From: Planctomycetaceae bacterium | GTDB lineage: Bacteria; Planctomycetota; Planctomycetia; Pirellulales; Pirellulaceae | DNA: 14,000 nucleotides | Direction of reading: 5' to 3' | Assembly: GCA_002685655.1 (NCBI GenBank) | Contig: NYXM01000207.1 | Span: forward strand, 1 to 14,000 | In this document: in pieces, positions 1-6,993 of the stretch | How positions within the stretch are numbered: the first letter of the stretch is position 1 | Layout of the letters: every line of letters starts with the position of its first letter | Program-made: the position numbers and the translations under genes | The notes under the pieces: model-generated | Seen by the model: the letters and a program-made list of their open reading frames with translations, nothing else | What the model was told of the DNA's origin: nothing | Database searches by the model: none

Positions 1-94
1 AGGAAACGATCAGAAGGAAAAATGAAGAAGTAGACCCGAAGGAAAAGTGGTCGGCCTTCAATGATCGATACTGGCTGGTTTTATGTGATCGCTA
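1..94. other. Short non-coding edge downstream of the kinase-tubulin gene
   Basis: This stretch lies past the stop codon of the minus-strand kinase gene. No convincing reading frame, SD or tRNA is visible in it. A 5-bp inverted repeat (85-98, GTGAT/ATCAC) overlaps the kinase stop codon, but it has no T-run and is too weak to call a terminator. Confidence 0.5.
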
Positions 95-3000
95 TCACTC
101 CTCGGCCAGTCGCGCATCCTGGCTCAGTGTCGCCGCGTCAAGCCCACCATTGGTCGGGAGTATGACTAACGCACGTTTGGCACCTCCGTAGGAAATCAAA
201 TGCGGCAACGCGCGATTGACACATTCTTTGAGTCGTTCCGTGTCATACGATCCTTGCTCATCCAGCTCGGCAGCAGCGACCCCTTGAAAATGCCGACGCA
301 AGACTGTCTCCGCGTGCTTGACTACACTGCGAGAGAGGTTTTCAAGATCGATCACTCCTCCCTTTGCCAACTCGTCCATCACCAGCAACTGCCCCAAATG
401 AGTACGTTCCAACGCCCGGTCTAACGTCACGACAAGTTGCGGTAGCCGATTCTGAAATGCACTCGGGTACTGGCGCGACTTGGCGGGATCAAGATTGGCC
501 GTCAAGTCGTGGGTTGATTTAGGAAACTCATCAGCCAACACCTGCAGGCTCTGCGACAAGCTGCGCAATCGCCGTTCAGTGTCCAATAGAACCTCGCGCA
601 TTAACTGCCGCGCCCGATTTGAGCGACGGTAGATTGTGATGTGTAGCATCGCAGTCGCATAGTCGAAGAAATCTCGGAACACTTTCGAGTTCATGCCCAC
701 CAGAGTCCGTTCCTTGGTATCTTCCGAGTGATCTGAACCTGCACTCTGCAGGCTCGATTGGAGTCGGCTGATGTCGTTCATCAATCGGTCGAGTTGCTCG
801 CTGGCGGCTCGCTCGAGCTGCTCGAAATGGCGAATCAGCCAAGAGCAAGCGTACCTGGCCCCGACCACCCTAAGAGCCGGCGTGTCGACCAGCTTTGCCA
901 ACCAGTCCTGCAAGGCGACCCGCGTTTGCTGGCTGTTCAACACGAGCTGCCGGTCGAGCATTGCGGACAGTGATTTCGCATGGGCTGCCGTAGACAACTC
1001 CCTGGACGCACCTATCAGTTGATCGACCGTCTCCACCGCGTCTCGAATGCGTTCGTCCGATTTCAAATGCAATGACTGCATCCAAATGTCATTCAGCGAT
1101 TTGTGAATGAACTGACGAGTGTCTTGGCCGAGTTCCTCGCGGATTAGCAACACCCCCTCCTCGACGGTGCGCGTCTCTGTCAGGCCAAACATTTCTGAGA
1201 ATTTTTCCGCTAGTGCATGGGCCTTGGCTTCGACACTGTTTCGATTGGGTGGATTCGATTGTCGCGGGTCCTTGTCGTATTGCGCCCACTGCGTGAACAA
1301 TGCCCCGGCCAGCACATTTGCCCCGCTCGACACGATATTAGTCGCCTGGCAATCGGTCCGGCTCATCCCAAACGTGCGAGTGACGGCGAATTCTTGGTGC
1401 CCCGTCGCATTGGACTCGTCCCGACATTGCTCGAAGAACGATGCTGCGCGTGTCACCGTACTCAGCAATAGGTAATTGGATATGTCTGCTGCCGATTGTC
1501 GGAATGCGGTTTCATCAGGAGACTCACCAAGGTACAGAAAGTACGTATTGGCAAAAGGGGCTTGTCCTTCGAAGGCAGGCAGATCGCACGCAGGCTCACC
1601 CGGGTAGCGGTCCCCAGAAAACTGCTTGAGCTCGCCGAGCAACGCCACGGTGTTGGCGACAGCCAGATCCCTGGCCTTGGCACGCAGAGGCGTCGCACAA
1701 GTCAAGATGCCACACAACTGTTCGTCTGCGATCTCCATTTTCTTGAACAGCGTGCGCAGCGTGTAACCCAAGTCGAGCAACATTCCACTGCCCGTCCCCC
1801 CTGTCGTCGAACCAACAACAAACACGCGCGGAGGTCCGGCCGAGAAATTTAGTCCAGTACGTCTGGTTGTTACTTCCAAAGAATCTGGTGCGATCGCCGT
1901 GGCGAGTGCCGTGTGTAGCGCATCGACGATCAGTCCGAAATGATCGACAAACGCCAGTCTTCCAAGGGCGCGAATTCCTTCGGTCGTACGCGAACGCGGA
2001 ATGTTGTACAGCCATCGACGATTCATCCATTCCAGCAGCAAACTGGATTTGGCACGGTAGTCCTGCGGGTTCTTCAAGGGCAAGTGCAGCAGTTCGTGGA
2101 ACCGCAAGCCTCCCCCATTACTCTCCGACGACACTTGGGCGAACGTTTGTGGATCCGTTTCGAGAGCCAGAAACTGCATGGCTGGAATCTCGTCGACATT
2201 GCCGAACTTGTTGCAAAGTTGTTGTTTGAGGTCACAGAGGACACGTGTTCCCATCTCGCCGACACCAACAAACAGCGTCGGCCGTGCGTACACCGGATCG
2301 GCCTGGAGCTTGATTGGAGGCAGATTCCGAACATCGGTAGACACGGGATACACGAATGAGACCAGGTCGGTTTCGGGGAGCCCGCCAAGCTTGCGAGTAG
2401 TCGTACAACCGGCACCACGCCATGACCGATCGCCTTGGGCTGCATCCCCCGGCGTTCGACGAGGTTGCGTTCGCTCTACAGCTCGCGGTGCATCGACAAG
2501 CTCTTCAATGAGTGCACGGCAATTAGGAAAGCGTCGTTCGGCGACCTTGGACAGTGCCCGAGCGATTATCGGTTGATCACACGTCGGCAACGATTTCAGG
2601 TTCGGTTGGCTATGTAGATGCTGAGAAATCAACTGAGCGGGAGTGCGACCGGCAAATGGCGGTTGGCCGCTCAACAATTCTTGGTAGACGACCGCCAGGC
2701 TGTATTGGTCGCTGTGCCGATGGGGCGTGCCGTCGAAGAGTTCCGGAGCGGCATACAGTGGAGTCATCGCACCGATGAGTGAAGAGTTTACATCACCCAA
2801 CTCTCGCATCAGACCAAACTCGGCGACCTTAACTCGGTCGGCAACCAGTAAGAGGTTTTCTGGCTTGATGTCCAAATGCAAGAGCGAATGATGTTCAACC
2901 AGGTAGTCCATCGCGTCGGCGGCGTCTCTGAGATACACCAACAAGTCTTCACGAGGAATCCCGAGCAGGCCAGCCGCCTCTTTCTCTGCCAGCCGGTCGC

Positions 3001-3304
3001 GGAGGCTGCCATCGGCCAATTCCATCACGATTACCAGATTTTCGGCGACCGATTCAATCCGCTCCAGAGACAGTAGCATGGGATGGCGGACTTCCTTGAT
3101 TCTTTGTAGCGCCTTTAGCTCTTGTGCGGCACGATCGCCTTGCATATGGCCGTAGACAATTTTGACAGCTTTGGCCAATCCACCCGGCGCAGTGGCGCGC
3201 CACACTTCGCCGAACCCTCCAGCACCCAATCGTTCTCCCAACAGATAGCCGGGTATCGGCTCGCGAAGATCGATTGTTTGTACGTCCTTGGGGAGGGTTT
3301 CCAT
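95..3304 (-). CDS. Ser/Thr protein kinase fused to a tubulin/FtsZ-like domain
   Basis: This 1069-residue protein has an N-terminal Hanks-type kinase (about residues 20-270) and a large C-terminal tubulin-like domain (about 340-1069, the Tubulin_2/FtsZ-like type). Kinase motifs seen are the glycine loop GAGGFG (27-32), Lys48 in AVK, the helix-C Glu62, HLDIKPEN (143-150, with HLD in place of HRD), APE (186-188) and Asp199. The metal-binding DFG is EFG (162-164), an Asp-to-Glu change. After a basic linker, VGVGEMG (346-352) matches the nucleotide-binding start of tubulin folds. GSTTGGTGSG (498-507, encoded at 1784-1813) matches the tubulin signature GGGTG[SA]G. No membrane segment is apparent, so it is probably cytoplasmic. 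It is the second gene of a unit with the AAA+ ATPase, 44 bp upstream. The ATG at 3302-3304 has only a weak GAG 7 nt before it. Kinase and tubulin-like calls are firm; substrate and polymer formation are unknown. Confidence 0.9.
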   Translation of the reverse strand: METLPKDVQTIDLREPIPGYLLGERLGAGGFGEVWRATAPGGLAKAVKIVYGHMQGDRAAQELKALQRIKEVRHPMLLSLERIESVAENLVIVMELADGSLRDRLAEKEAAGLLGIPREDLLVYLRDAADAMDYLVEHHSLLHLDIKPENLLLVADRVKVAEFGLMRELGDVNSSLIGAMTPLYAAPELFDGTPHRHSDQYSLAVVYQELLSGQPPFAGRTPAQLISQHLHSQPNLKSLPTCDQPIIARALSKVAERRFPNCRALIEELVDAPRAVERTQPRRTPGDAAQGDRSWRGAGCTTTRKLGGLPETDLVSFVYPVSTDVRNLPPIKLQADPVYARPTLFVGVGEMGTRVLCDLKQQLCNKFGNVDEIPAMQFLALETDPQTFAQVSSESNGGGLRFHELLHLPLKNPQDYRAKSSLLLEWMNRRWLYNIPRSRTTEGIRALGRLAFVDHFGLIVDALHTALATAIAPDSLEVTTRRTGLNFSAGPPRVFVVGSTTGGTGSGMLLDLGYTLRTLFKKMEIADEQLCGILTCATPLRAKARDLAVANTVALLGELKQFSGDRYPGEPACDLPAFEGQAPFANTYFLYLGESPDETAFRQSAADISNYLLLSTVTRAASFFEQCRDESNATGHQEFAVTRTFGMSRTDCQATNIVSSGANVLAGALFTQWAQYDKDPRQSNPPNRNSVEAKAHALAEKFSEMFGLTETRTVEEGVLLIREELGQDTRQFIHKSLNDIWMQSLHLKSDERIRDAVETVDQLIGASRELSTAAHAKSLSAMLDRQLVLNSQQTRVALQDWLAKLVDTPALRVVGARYACSWLIRHFEQLERAASEQLDRLMNDISRLQSSLQSAGSDHSEDTKERTLVGMNSKVFRDFFDYATAMLHITIYRRSNRARQLMREVLLDTERRLRSLSQSLQVLADEFPKSTHDLTANLDPAKSRQYPSAFQNRLPQLVVTLDRALERTHLGQLLVMDELAKGGVIDLENLSRSVVKHAETVLRRHFQGVAAAELDEQGSYDTERLKECVNRALPHLISYGGAKRALVILPTNGGLDAATLSQDARLAEE

Positions 3305-3348
3305 AAGGTCACTCGTTCGCTACGGGGGCCGGCACGCTGCTGGATTTA

Positions 3349-4668
3349 CTACTTCAAGACCATCGTGAAGTAACATCCAACAACTCGGTTCAGGTATTCG
3401 GTCTGCATTTCAAAAGGGAGGCCGTGGTAGGTGCAAAAGCTCCGCAGCTGCTTGAGCAAGTCACGGGGATGGCAACGCCGCATAGCTCTTCCATTCGGTC
3501 GGTAATGCGTCGCCAACAACTGCTCGACGACCTGATGTTGATAGGTGCATCCTGATTCCACCGCGTACAACTGAAAAAGCTCGTGAAACTCCTCTTCACT
3601 GGGATTGCCGATTTCGATCTTGTATGGGATCCGTCGCAAGAACGCTTCGTCGACAAGCTCGGATGGCTCCAGGTTCGTCGAGAACAAGATCAGCTGTTCG
3701 AACGGCACTTGGAATTTCTTTCCAGAAGACAATGTGAGATAATCATGACGGTTCTCCAGGGGTACAATCCAACGATTAAGCAGTTCGCTGGGGGCGATTC
3801 TCTGGCGGCCAAAATCGTCAATCACCAGGCAACCGCAATTGCTTTTGACCTGCAATGGAGCCTCACCTACTCGACTGTGGGGATCGTGACGAATCTCCAA
3901 GTTGTCCATGGTCAGCTCGCCGCCGACGACGACAGTCGGCCGTTGAATCCGCACCCAACGACGATCAAAATCATGCGTCTTGATCAATCCTCGCGAGTCG
4001 ACGCCTACTTCATGGTGGTACGAAGGATCGTAGACCTTGATGATCTCGCCATGCTCGATCAGTGCGTGTGGGACCCAAACCTCCTGTCCGAAACACTGAG
4101 TGATTCGGTGGGCCAATGTCGACTTGCCATTGCCGGGCTCGCCGAACAAGAACATGCCGGCACCAGAATTGACTGCCGGCCCGAGTTGGTCGAGCAGTTC
4201 CTCTTCGACCGTAATACCCTTGAATGCGGCAGCCAACTTTTCCCGCCTTGGCGATTCCGCAGCGATCGACTGCGCTTCGACGGAGATCACGTAGTCCATC
4301 AGCGGGACGGGTGCCGGCCCGATATACGAACAGGCGCGAAGCGCTCGTTGTGCTGCGGCGTTTCCTTGGTCGGTCAGGGCATAATAATAATCGTTGAAAG
4401 CTGCCGAACCCGCGTGCACCAACAGTTGCCGCGTACGCAACGACTGAATGACATCTTCCAACAATCCGAACGGCAGGCAGATCTGATCGGCCAACCTGCG
4501 CCCGCTGCATGTGCCCACCGAAGCGAGCACTTTGATAAGCAGTGACTCAACGAATGGAGTCGGCAACCCCGTCTCCACCAGCGCCCTCGGCTGAGTCGGC
4601 AGGAACGTCTCATCTGAAAGCAATGAGGCCAGCAAATCGCCTTCTAATTCAGTTGTCTCAGTGGTCAT
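3349..4668 (-). CDS. AAA+ ATPase with N-terminal winged-helix-like region
   Basis: A 439-residue ATPase, numbered here from the ATG at 4666-4668. Walker A is GEPGNGKST (176-184). Walker B is VIDDFG (282-287), with Asp rather than Glu at the usual catalytic position. Sensor 1 is STN (330-332) and the arginine-finger region is LRRIPYKI (344-351). Residues about 28-115 look like a small helical or winged-helix DNA- or protein-binding region. No transmembrane segment is seen. The frame can be extended to a TTG at 4702-4704, but that codon has no SD at proper spacing. The ATG at 4668 has a close GAG, so I prefer it, and the choice is uncertain. The gene precedes the kinase-tubulin gene by 44 bp and is probably cotranscribed with it. 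By family it should form an ATP-driven oligomer that remodels a partner. The kinase-tubulin protein is an obvious candidate partner, by context only. I do not recognise a specific named family. Confidence 0.88.
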   Translation of the reverse strand: MTTETTELEGDLLASLLSDETFLPTQPRALVETGLPTPFVESLLIKVLASVGTCSGRRLADQICLPFGLLEDVIQSLRTRQLLVHAGSAAFNDYYYALTDQGNAAAQRALRACSYIGPAPVPLMDYVISVEAQSIAAESPRREKLAAAFKGITVEEELLDQLGPAVNSGAGMFLFGEPGNGKSTLAHRITQCFGQEVWVPHALIEHGEIIKVYDPSYHHEVGVDSRGLIKTHDFDRRWVRIQRPTVVVGGELTMDNLEIRHDPHSRVGEAPLQVKSNCGCLVIDDFGRQRIAPSELLNRWIVPLENRHDYLTLSSGKKFQVPFEQLILFSTNLEPSELVDEAFLRRIPYKIEIGNPSEEEFHELFQLYAVESGCTYQHQVVEQLLATHYRPNGRAMRRCHPRDLLKQLRSFCTYHGLPFEMQTEYLNRVVGCYFTMVLK

Positions 4669-4813
4669 TTGCTCAATCACCGTTTCTGAAAGGGTGAATC
4701 GCAAGACTGCGCATTCATTTCCTAGACGTTTGGCTTCACCGTAAATTCAGGTCCGCTGCCAAAGCGCAGCCTCACTCTTCGCAAAGGTACCTCACGAAAC
4801 CCCATAGAATCGA

Positions 4814-4829
4814 CGTGCCGCTCGGCACG
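4814..4829. promoter_or_regulatory. Perfect inverted repeat, candidate operator
   Basis: CGTGCCG-CT-CGGCACG is a perfect 7-bp inverted repeat with a 2-nt centre, in the middle of the divergent intergenic region. The tiny loop favours a dimeric-repressor site over an RNA hairpin. No regulator gene lies next to it, so its role is inferred from symmetry and position alone. Confidence 0.35.
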
Positions 4830-4872
4830 ACGCACAATCGTTAGAACAGCCATCATCGGACCGCTCGTCCTC

Positions 4873-4884
4873 TAGTCGCGACTA
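4873..4884. promoter_or_regulatory. Perfect 12-bp palindrome, candidate operator
   Basis: TAGTCGCGACTA is fully self-complementary. Its centre lies about 57 bp from the centre of the palindrome at 4814-4829, in the same divergent region. The sequences of the two palindromes differ, so they would not be two sites for one regulator unless specificity is loose. Confidence 0.3.
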
Positions 4885-5050
4885 TTGCCGGACTGTGCAG
4901 GATGTCAGCGTAGGTGCCGAATACCGCCGGTCGTTTCGTACTGGATCAGCAGAATCGCCTGAACTTCTGGAGGTAGATCTCGGACGTCGTGATGTCGTGA
5001 AGCAACAGACGGTGTTTTATGGGGTACGTTTGGGGAAGACTGAGAAATCC

Positions 5051-5054
5051 GGAG
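5051..5054 (+). promoter_or_regulatory. Ribosome binding site that decides the FHA-EAL start
   Basis: GGAG here ends one base before the first ATG (5056), which is too close to work. It lies 7 bases before the second in-frame ATG (5062), the normal distance. I therefore place the start at 5062. Confidence 0.6.
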
Positions 5055-5061
5055 TATGGAA

Positions 5062-6207
5062 ATGGAAGTGCTGCCTGCAAACGAGACTGCCACCGTGCCT
5101 GAGGGCGATGCGTCAGCTTGGTTCCTGGTCGGGAACATCGGGGCGGGAGCCGAGATGACGCATATCGCAATCACTGCGTTGCCGTTCCTGATTGGACGCA
5201 AACCTGAAGCATCGCTCTGTTTGCCGTCTCGGACCGTTTCCGGCTTCCATGCGGAGATCCGCAGCGATTCAGAAGGACTGATTCTACGGGACCTATCCAG
5301 CACCAACGGCACGTTCGTCAACGGGCGCCGACTAGAATCGGAAGTTCGTCTGGAGTTTGACGACTTGATTCAGTTTGCCGACGTTCCTGTTCGAGTTCGA
5401 CGACAAAGTGGTGAAGTCCGTGCGCAAACGTTGGCTGAAGACGTCTACGATCAGGCAATTGCGCTGGTGCAGTTTGACAAACTCATGTCAGAACGTCAGG
5501 TCACACCGTTCTTCCAACCGGTTGTTGATGTCGCCACGCGCGAGTTGCTGGGTTACGAAGTCTTGGGGCGGAGCCCGTTGGTCGGGATCACCTCGCCTGC
5601 TGCCATGTTCGGTGCCGCGGCCAAGCTAAATCTGGAAGTCCAGCTTAGCCGAATGTTGCGTTGGGAGGGGATCCAACACAGCTTGACCTTCCCTGACGAG
5701 CCGCATCTGTTCGTAAACACGCACCCCGCGGAACTTGCCGAATCGGGGCTTGCCGAATCCATGCAAGCGGTTCGCGATGCCAACCCAACCCGGCCGTTCA
5801 CCCTCGAGATTCACGAGGGAGCCGTGACAAACGAACGCATGATGGTCGAATTGCGAGCGTGTCTGGACGATCTCGACATCACCATGGCCTACGACGATTT
5901 TGGTGCGGGCAGAGCCCGACTCGCCGAACTCGTCAGGGTTCGTCCCGAATTTCTGAAATTTGATATCTCGTTGGTTCATGACATTCACATTGCTAACGAA
6001 CAACATCAGCAATTGGTTGCCACACTCGTCAAGATGGTCAGCGATTTGGGTATCATCCCGTTGGCTGAAGGCGTGGAATGCGAGGAAGAAAGTGACACCT
6101 GTCTTCAGCTTGGCTTTCAGCTTGGGCAAGGGTACTACTACGGTCGACCAGCGGGCGCACCACAAGGCCACGGTCGAGTCGAACGTGGTGAACAAACAAG
6201 CCTGTGA
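5062..6207 (+). CDS. FHA domain fused to EAL c-di-GMP phosphodiesterase
   Basis: A 381-residue protein, numbered from the ATG at 5062. An FHA domain (about 38-108) shows GR (45-46), SRTVSGFHAEI (57-67) and LRDLSSTNGTFVNG (75-88), the phosphothreonine-binding pattern. An EAL domain follows (about 138-365). The EAL motif is EVLGR (166-170), and the rest of the active-site set is present: Asn219 in VNTHP, Glu249 and Glu252 in LEIHE, DDFGAG (278-283), Lys299 and Asp301 in LKFD, AEGVE (335-339), and Gln356 in GQGYYYGRP. It should hydrolyse c-di-GMP to pGpG with Mg or Mn. No GGDEF domain, signal peptide or membrane segment is seen, so it is cytoplasmic. It is divergent from the kinase-tubulin unit. 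FHA domains read phosphothreonine, so a neighbouring Ser/Thr kinase is a natural input, although this link is inferred. Its stop lies 11 bp from the stop of the convergent yebC. Confidence 0.93.
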   Translation: MEVLPANETATVPEGDASAWFLVGNIGAGAEMTHIAITALPFLIGRKPEASLCLPSRTVSGFHAEIRSDSEGLILRDLSSTNGTFVNGRRLESEVRLEFDDLIQFADVPVRVRRQSGEVRAQTLAEDVYDQAIALVQFDKLMSERQVTPFFQPVVDVATRELLGYEVLGRSPLVGITSPAAMFGAAAKLNLEVQLSRMLRWEGIQHSLTFPDEPHLFVNTHPAELAESGLAESMQAVRDANPTRPFTLEIHEGAVTNERMMVELRACLDDLDITMAYDDFGAGRARLAELVRVRPEFLKFDISLVHDIHIANEQHQQLVATLVKMVSDLGIIPLAEGVECEEESDTCLQLGFQLGQGYYYGRPAGAPQGHGRVERGEQTSL

Positions 6208-6218
6208 CAAGCTCGGAA

Positions 6219-6971
6219 TTAGCCTTCCGCCAACTCGGCCAACGCCGCATCATCCACACTGAAATTGGCGGACACGTTTTGCACGTCGTCATGATCGTCG
6301 AGTGCTTCTAGCAACTTGAAGACTTTGCGAGCGGCGTTTGCATCCAGTTCGACGGTGTTGTTCGGAATACGGGTTACTTCTTTGGTTTCCGGATTCAACT
6401 CCGCGGCCGCAAGCGCTTCCACGACGGTCGTGTATGCGTCAGGGTCGCACAGGACCTCAATCTTGTCGCCTTCCGTGCGAACATCTTCCGCGCCTGCCTC
6501 CAGCGCGACTTCCATCAACTGTTCTTCGTCCGCATCCTCCGTTGCAAATACGAACAGCCCCTTCCGCTCGAACAAATAAGCAACACAGTTGGTCGGGCCC
6601 AGTTTTCCACCGTTGACTTCAAACAATTTGCGCACTTCCGGAGCCGTACGATTGCGGTTGTCCGTCATAATGTCACACATAATCGCAACACCATTAGGTC
6701 CGTACCCCTCGTAGAGGATTTCTTCGACATCGCCTCCCGCCAGTTCACCGGTTCCTTTCTTAATGGCCCGCGCAATCGTGTCGTTGGGCATGTTCGCGGC
6801 CTTCGCGTCGGAAACCGCCAACCGTAATCGAATGTTCGCTTCAGGATCCCCTCCGCCCATTTTAGCGGCGATGATTATCGCCTTTGAAATCTTGCTCCAA
6901 AGCTTGCCACGTTTGTTATCAATGACCGCTTTCTTGTGCTTGATTCCGGCCCAATGGGAATGTCCTGCCAT
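6219..6971 (-). CDS. yebC: YebC/PmpR/TACO1-family protein
   Basis: A 250-residue protein of normal family length that starts with the diagnostic MAGHSHWAGIKHKK. It continues through KLWSKISKAI, GGGDPEANIRLR, AKAANMPNDTIARAIKKGTG and the strongly conserved YEGYGPNGVAI. The family was annotated as transcriptional regulators (PmpR). More recent work on YebC and mitochondrial TACO1 supports a role at the ribosome, easing translation of proline-rich stretches. The ATG at 6969-6971 is chosen because homologues start there and a GAGGA SD (6981-6985) lies 9 nt upstream. Longer in-frame extensions run into the preceding TPR gene and do not resemble the family. It lies 22 bp after the TPR gene and is probably cotranscribed with it. 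Confidence 0.97.
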   Translation of the reverse strand: MAGHSHWAGIKHKKAVIDNKRGKLWSKISKAIIIAAKMGGGDPEANIRLRLAVSDAKAANMPNDTIARAIKKGTGELAGGDVEEILYEGYGPNGVAIMCDIMTDNRNRTAPEVRKLFEVNGGKLGPTNCVAYLFERKGLFVFATEDADEEQLMEVALEAGAEDVRTEGDKIEVLCDPDAYTTVVEALAAAELNPETKEVTRIPNNTVELDANAARKVFKLLEALDDHDDVQNVSANFSVDDAALAELAEG

Positions 6972-6993
6972 ACTGAAATATCCTCGCTTTTTC

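Larger units (their letters stand above)
4669..5061. promoter_or_regulatory. Divergent intergenic region between AAA+ ATPase and FHA-EAL genes
   Basis: This 393-bp gene-free stretch must hold the promoters for the minus-strand ATPase/kinase unit and the plus-strand FHA-EAL gene. I find no box pair close enough to the sigma-70 consensus to name. It holds two perfect palindromes (4814-4829 and 4873-4884), a weak 5-bp hairpin (4755-4770, GCTGC/GCAGC) and a tandem GTCGTGA pair (4986-4992 and 4994-5000). Short frames across it run into neighbouring genes out of phase and have no coding look. Confidence 0.5.

Noticed and set aside
85..98. Hairpin at the kinase stop codon as a terminator
   Set aside because: Only 5 bp, AT-rich, overlapping the stop and without a T-run.
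3583..4545. 320-residue open frame on the plus strand
   Set aside because: It lies entirely antisense to the AAA+ ATPase, whose motifs are unmistakable. The antisense translation shows no recognisable domain and it has no proper SD.
4669..4704. TTG start for the AAA+ ATPase, 12 residues longer
   Set aside because: The AGGA upstream is about 15 nt away and TTG is a rare start. The ATG at 4668 is preferred, though not proven.
4895..5158. 87-residue plus-strand frame overlapping the FHA-EAL start
   Set aside because: It runs into the FHA-EAL gene in another phase, ends there, and its composition (basic, Trp-rich at random) is that of a shadow.
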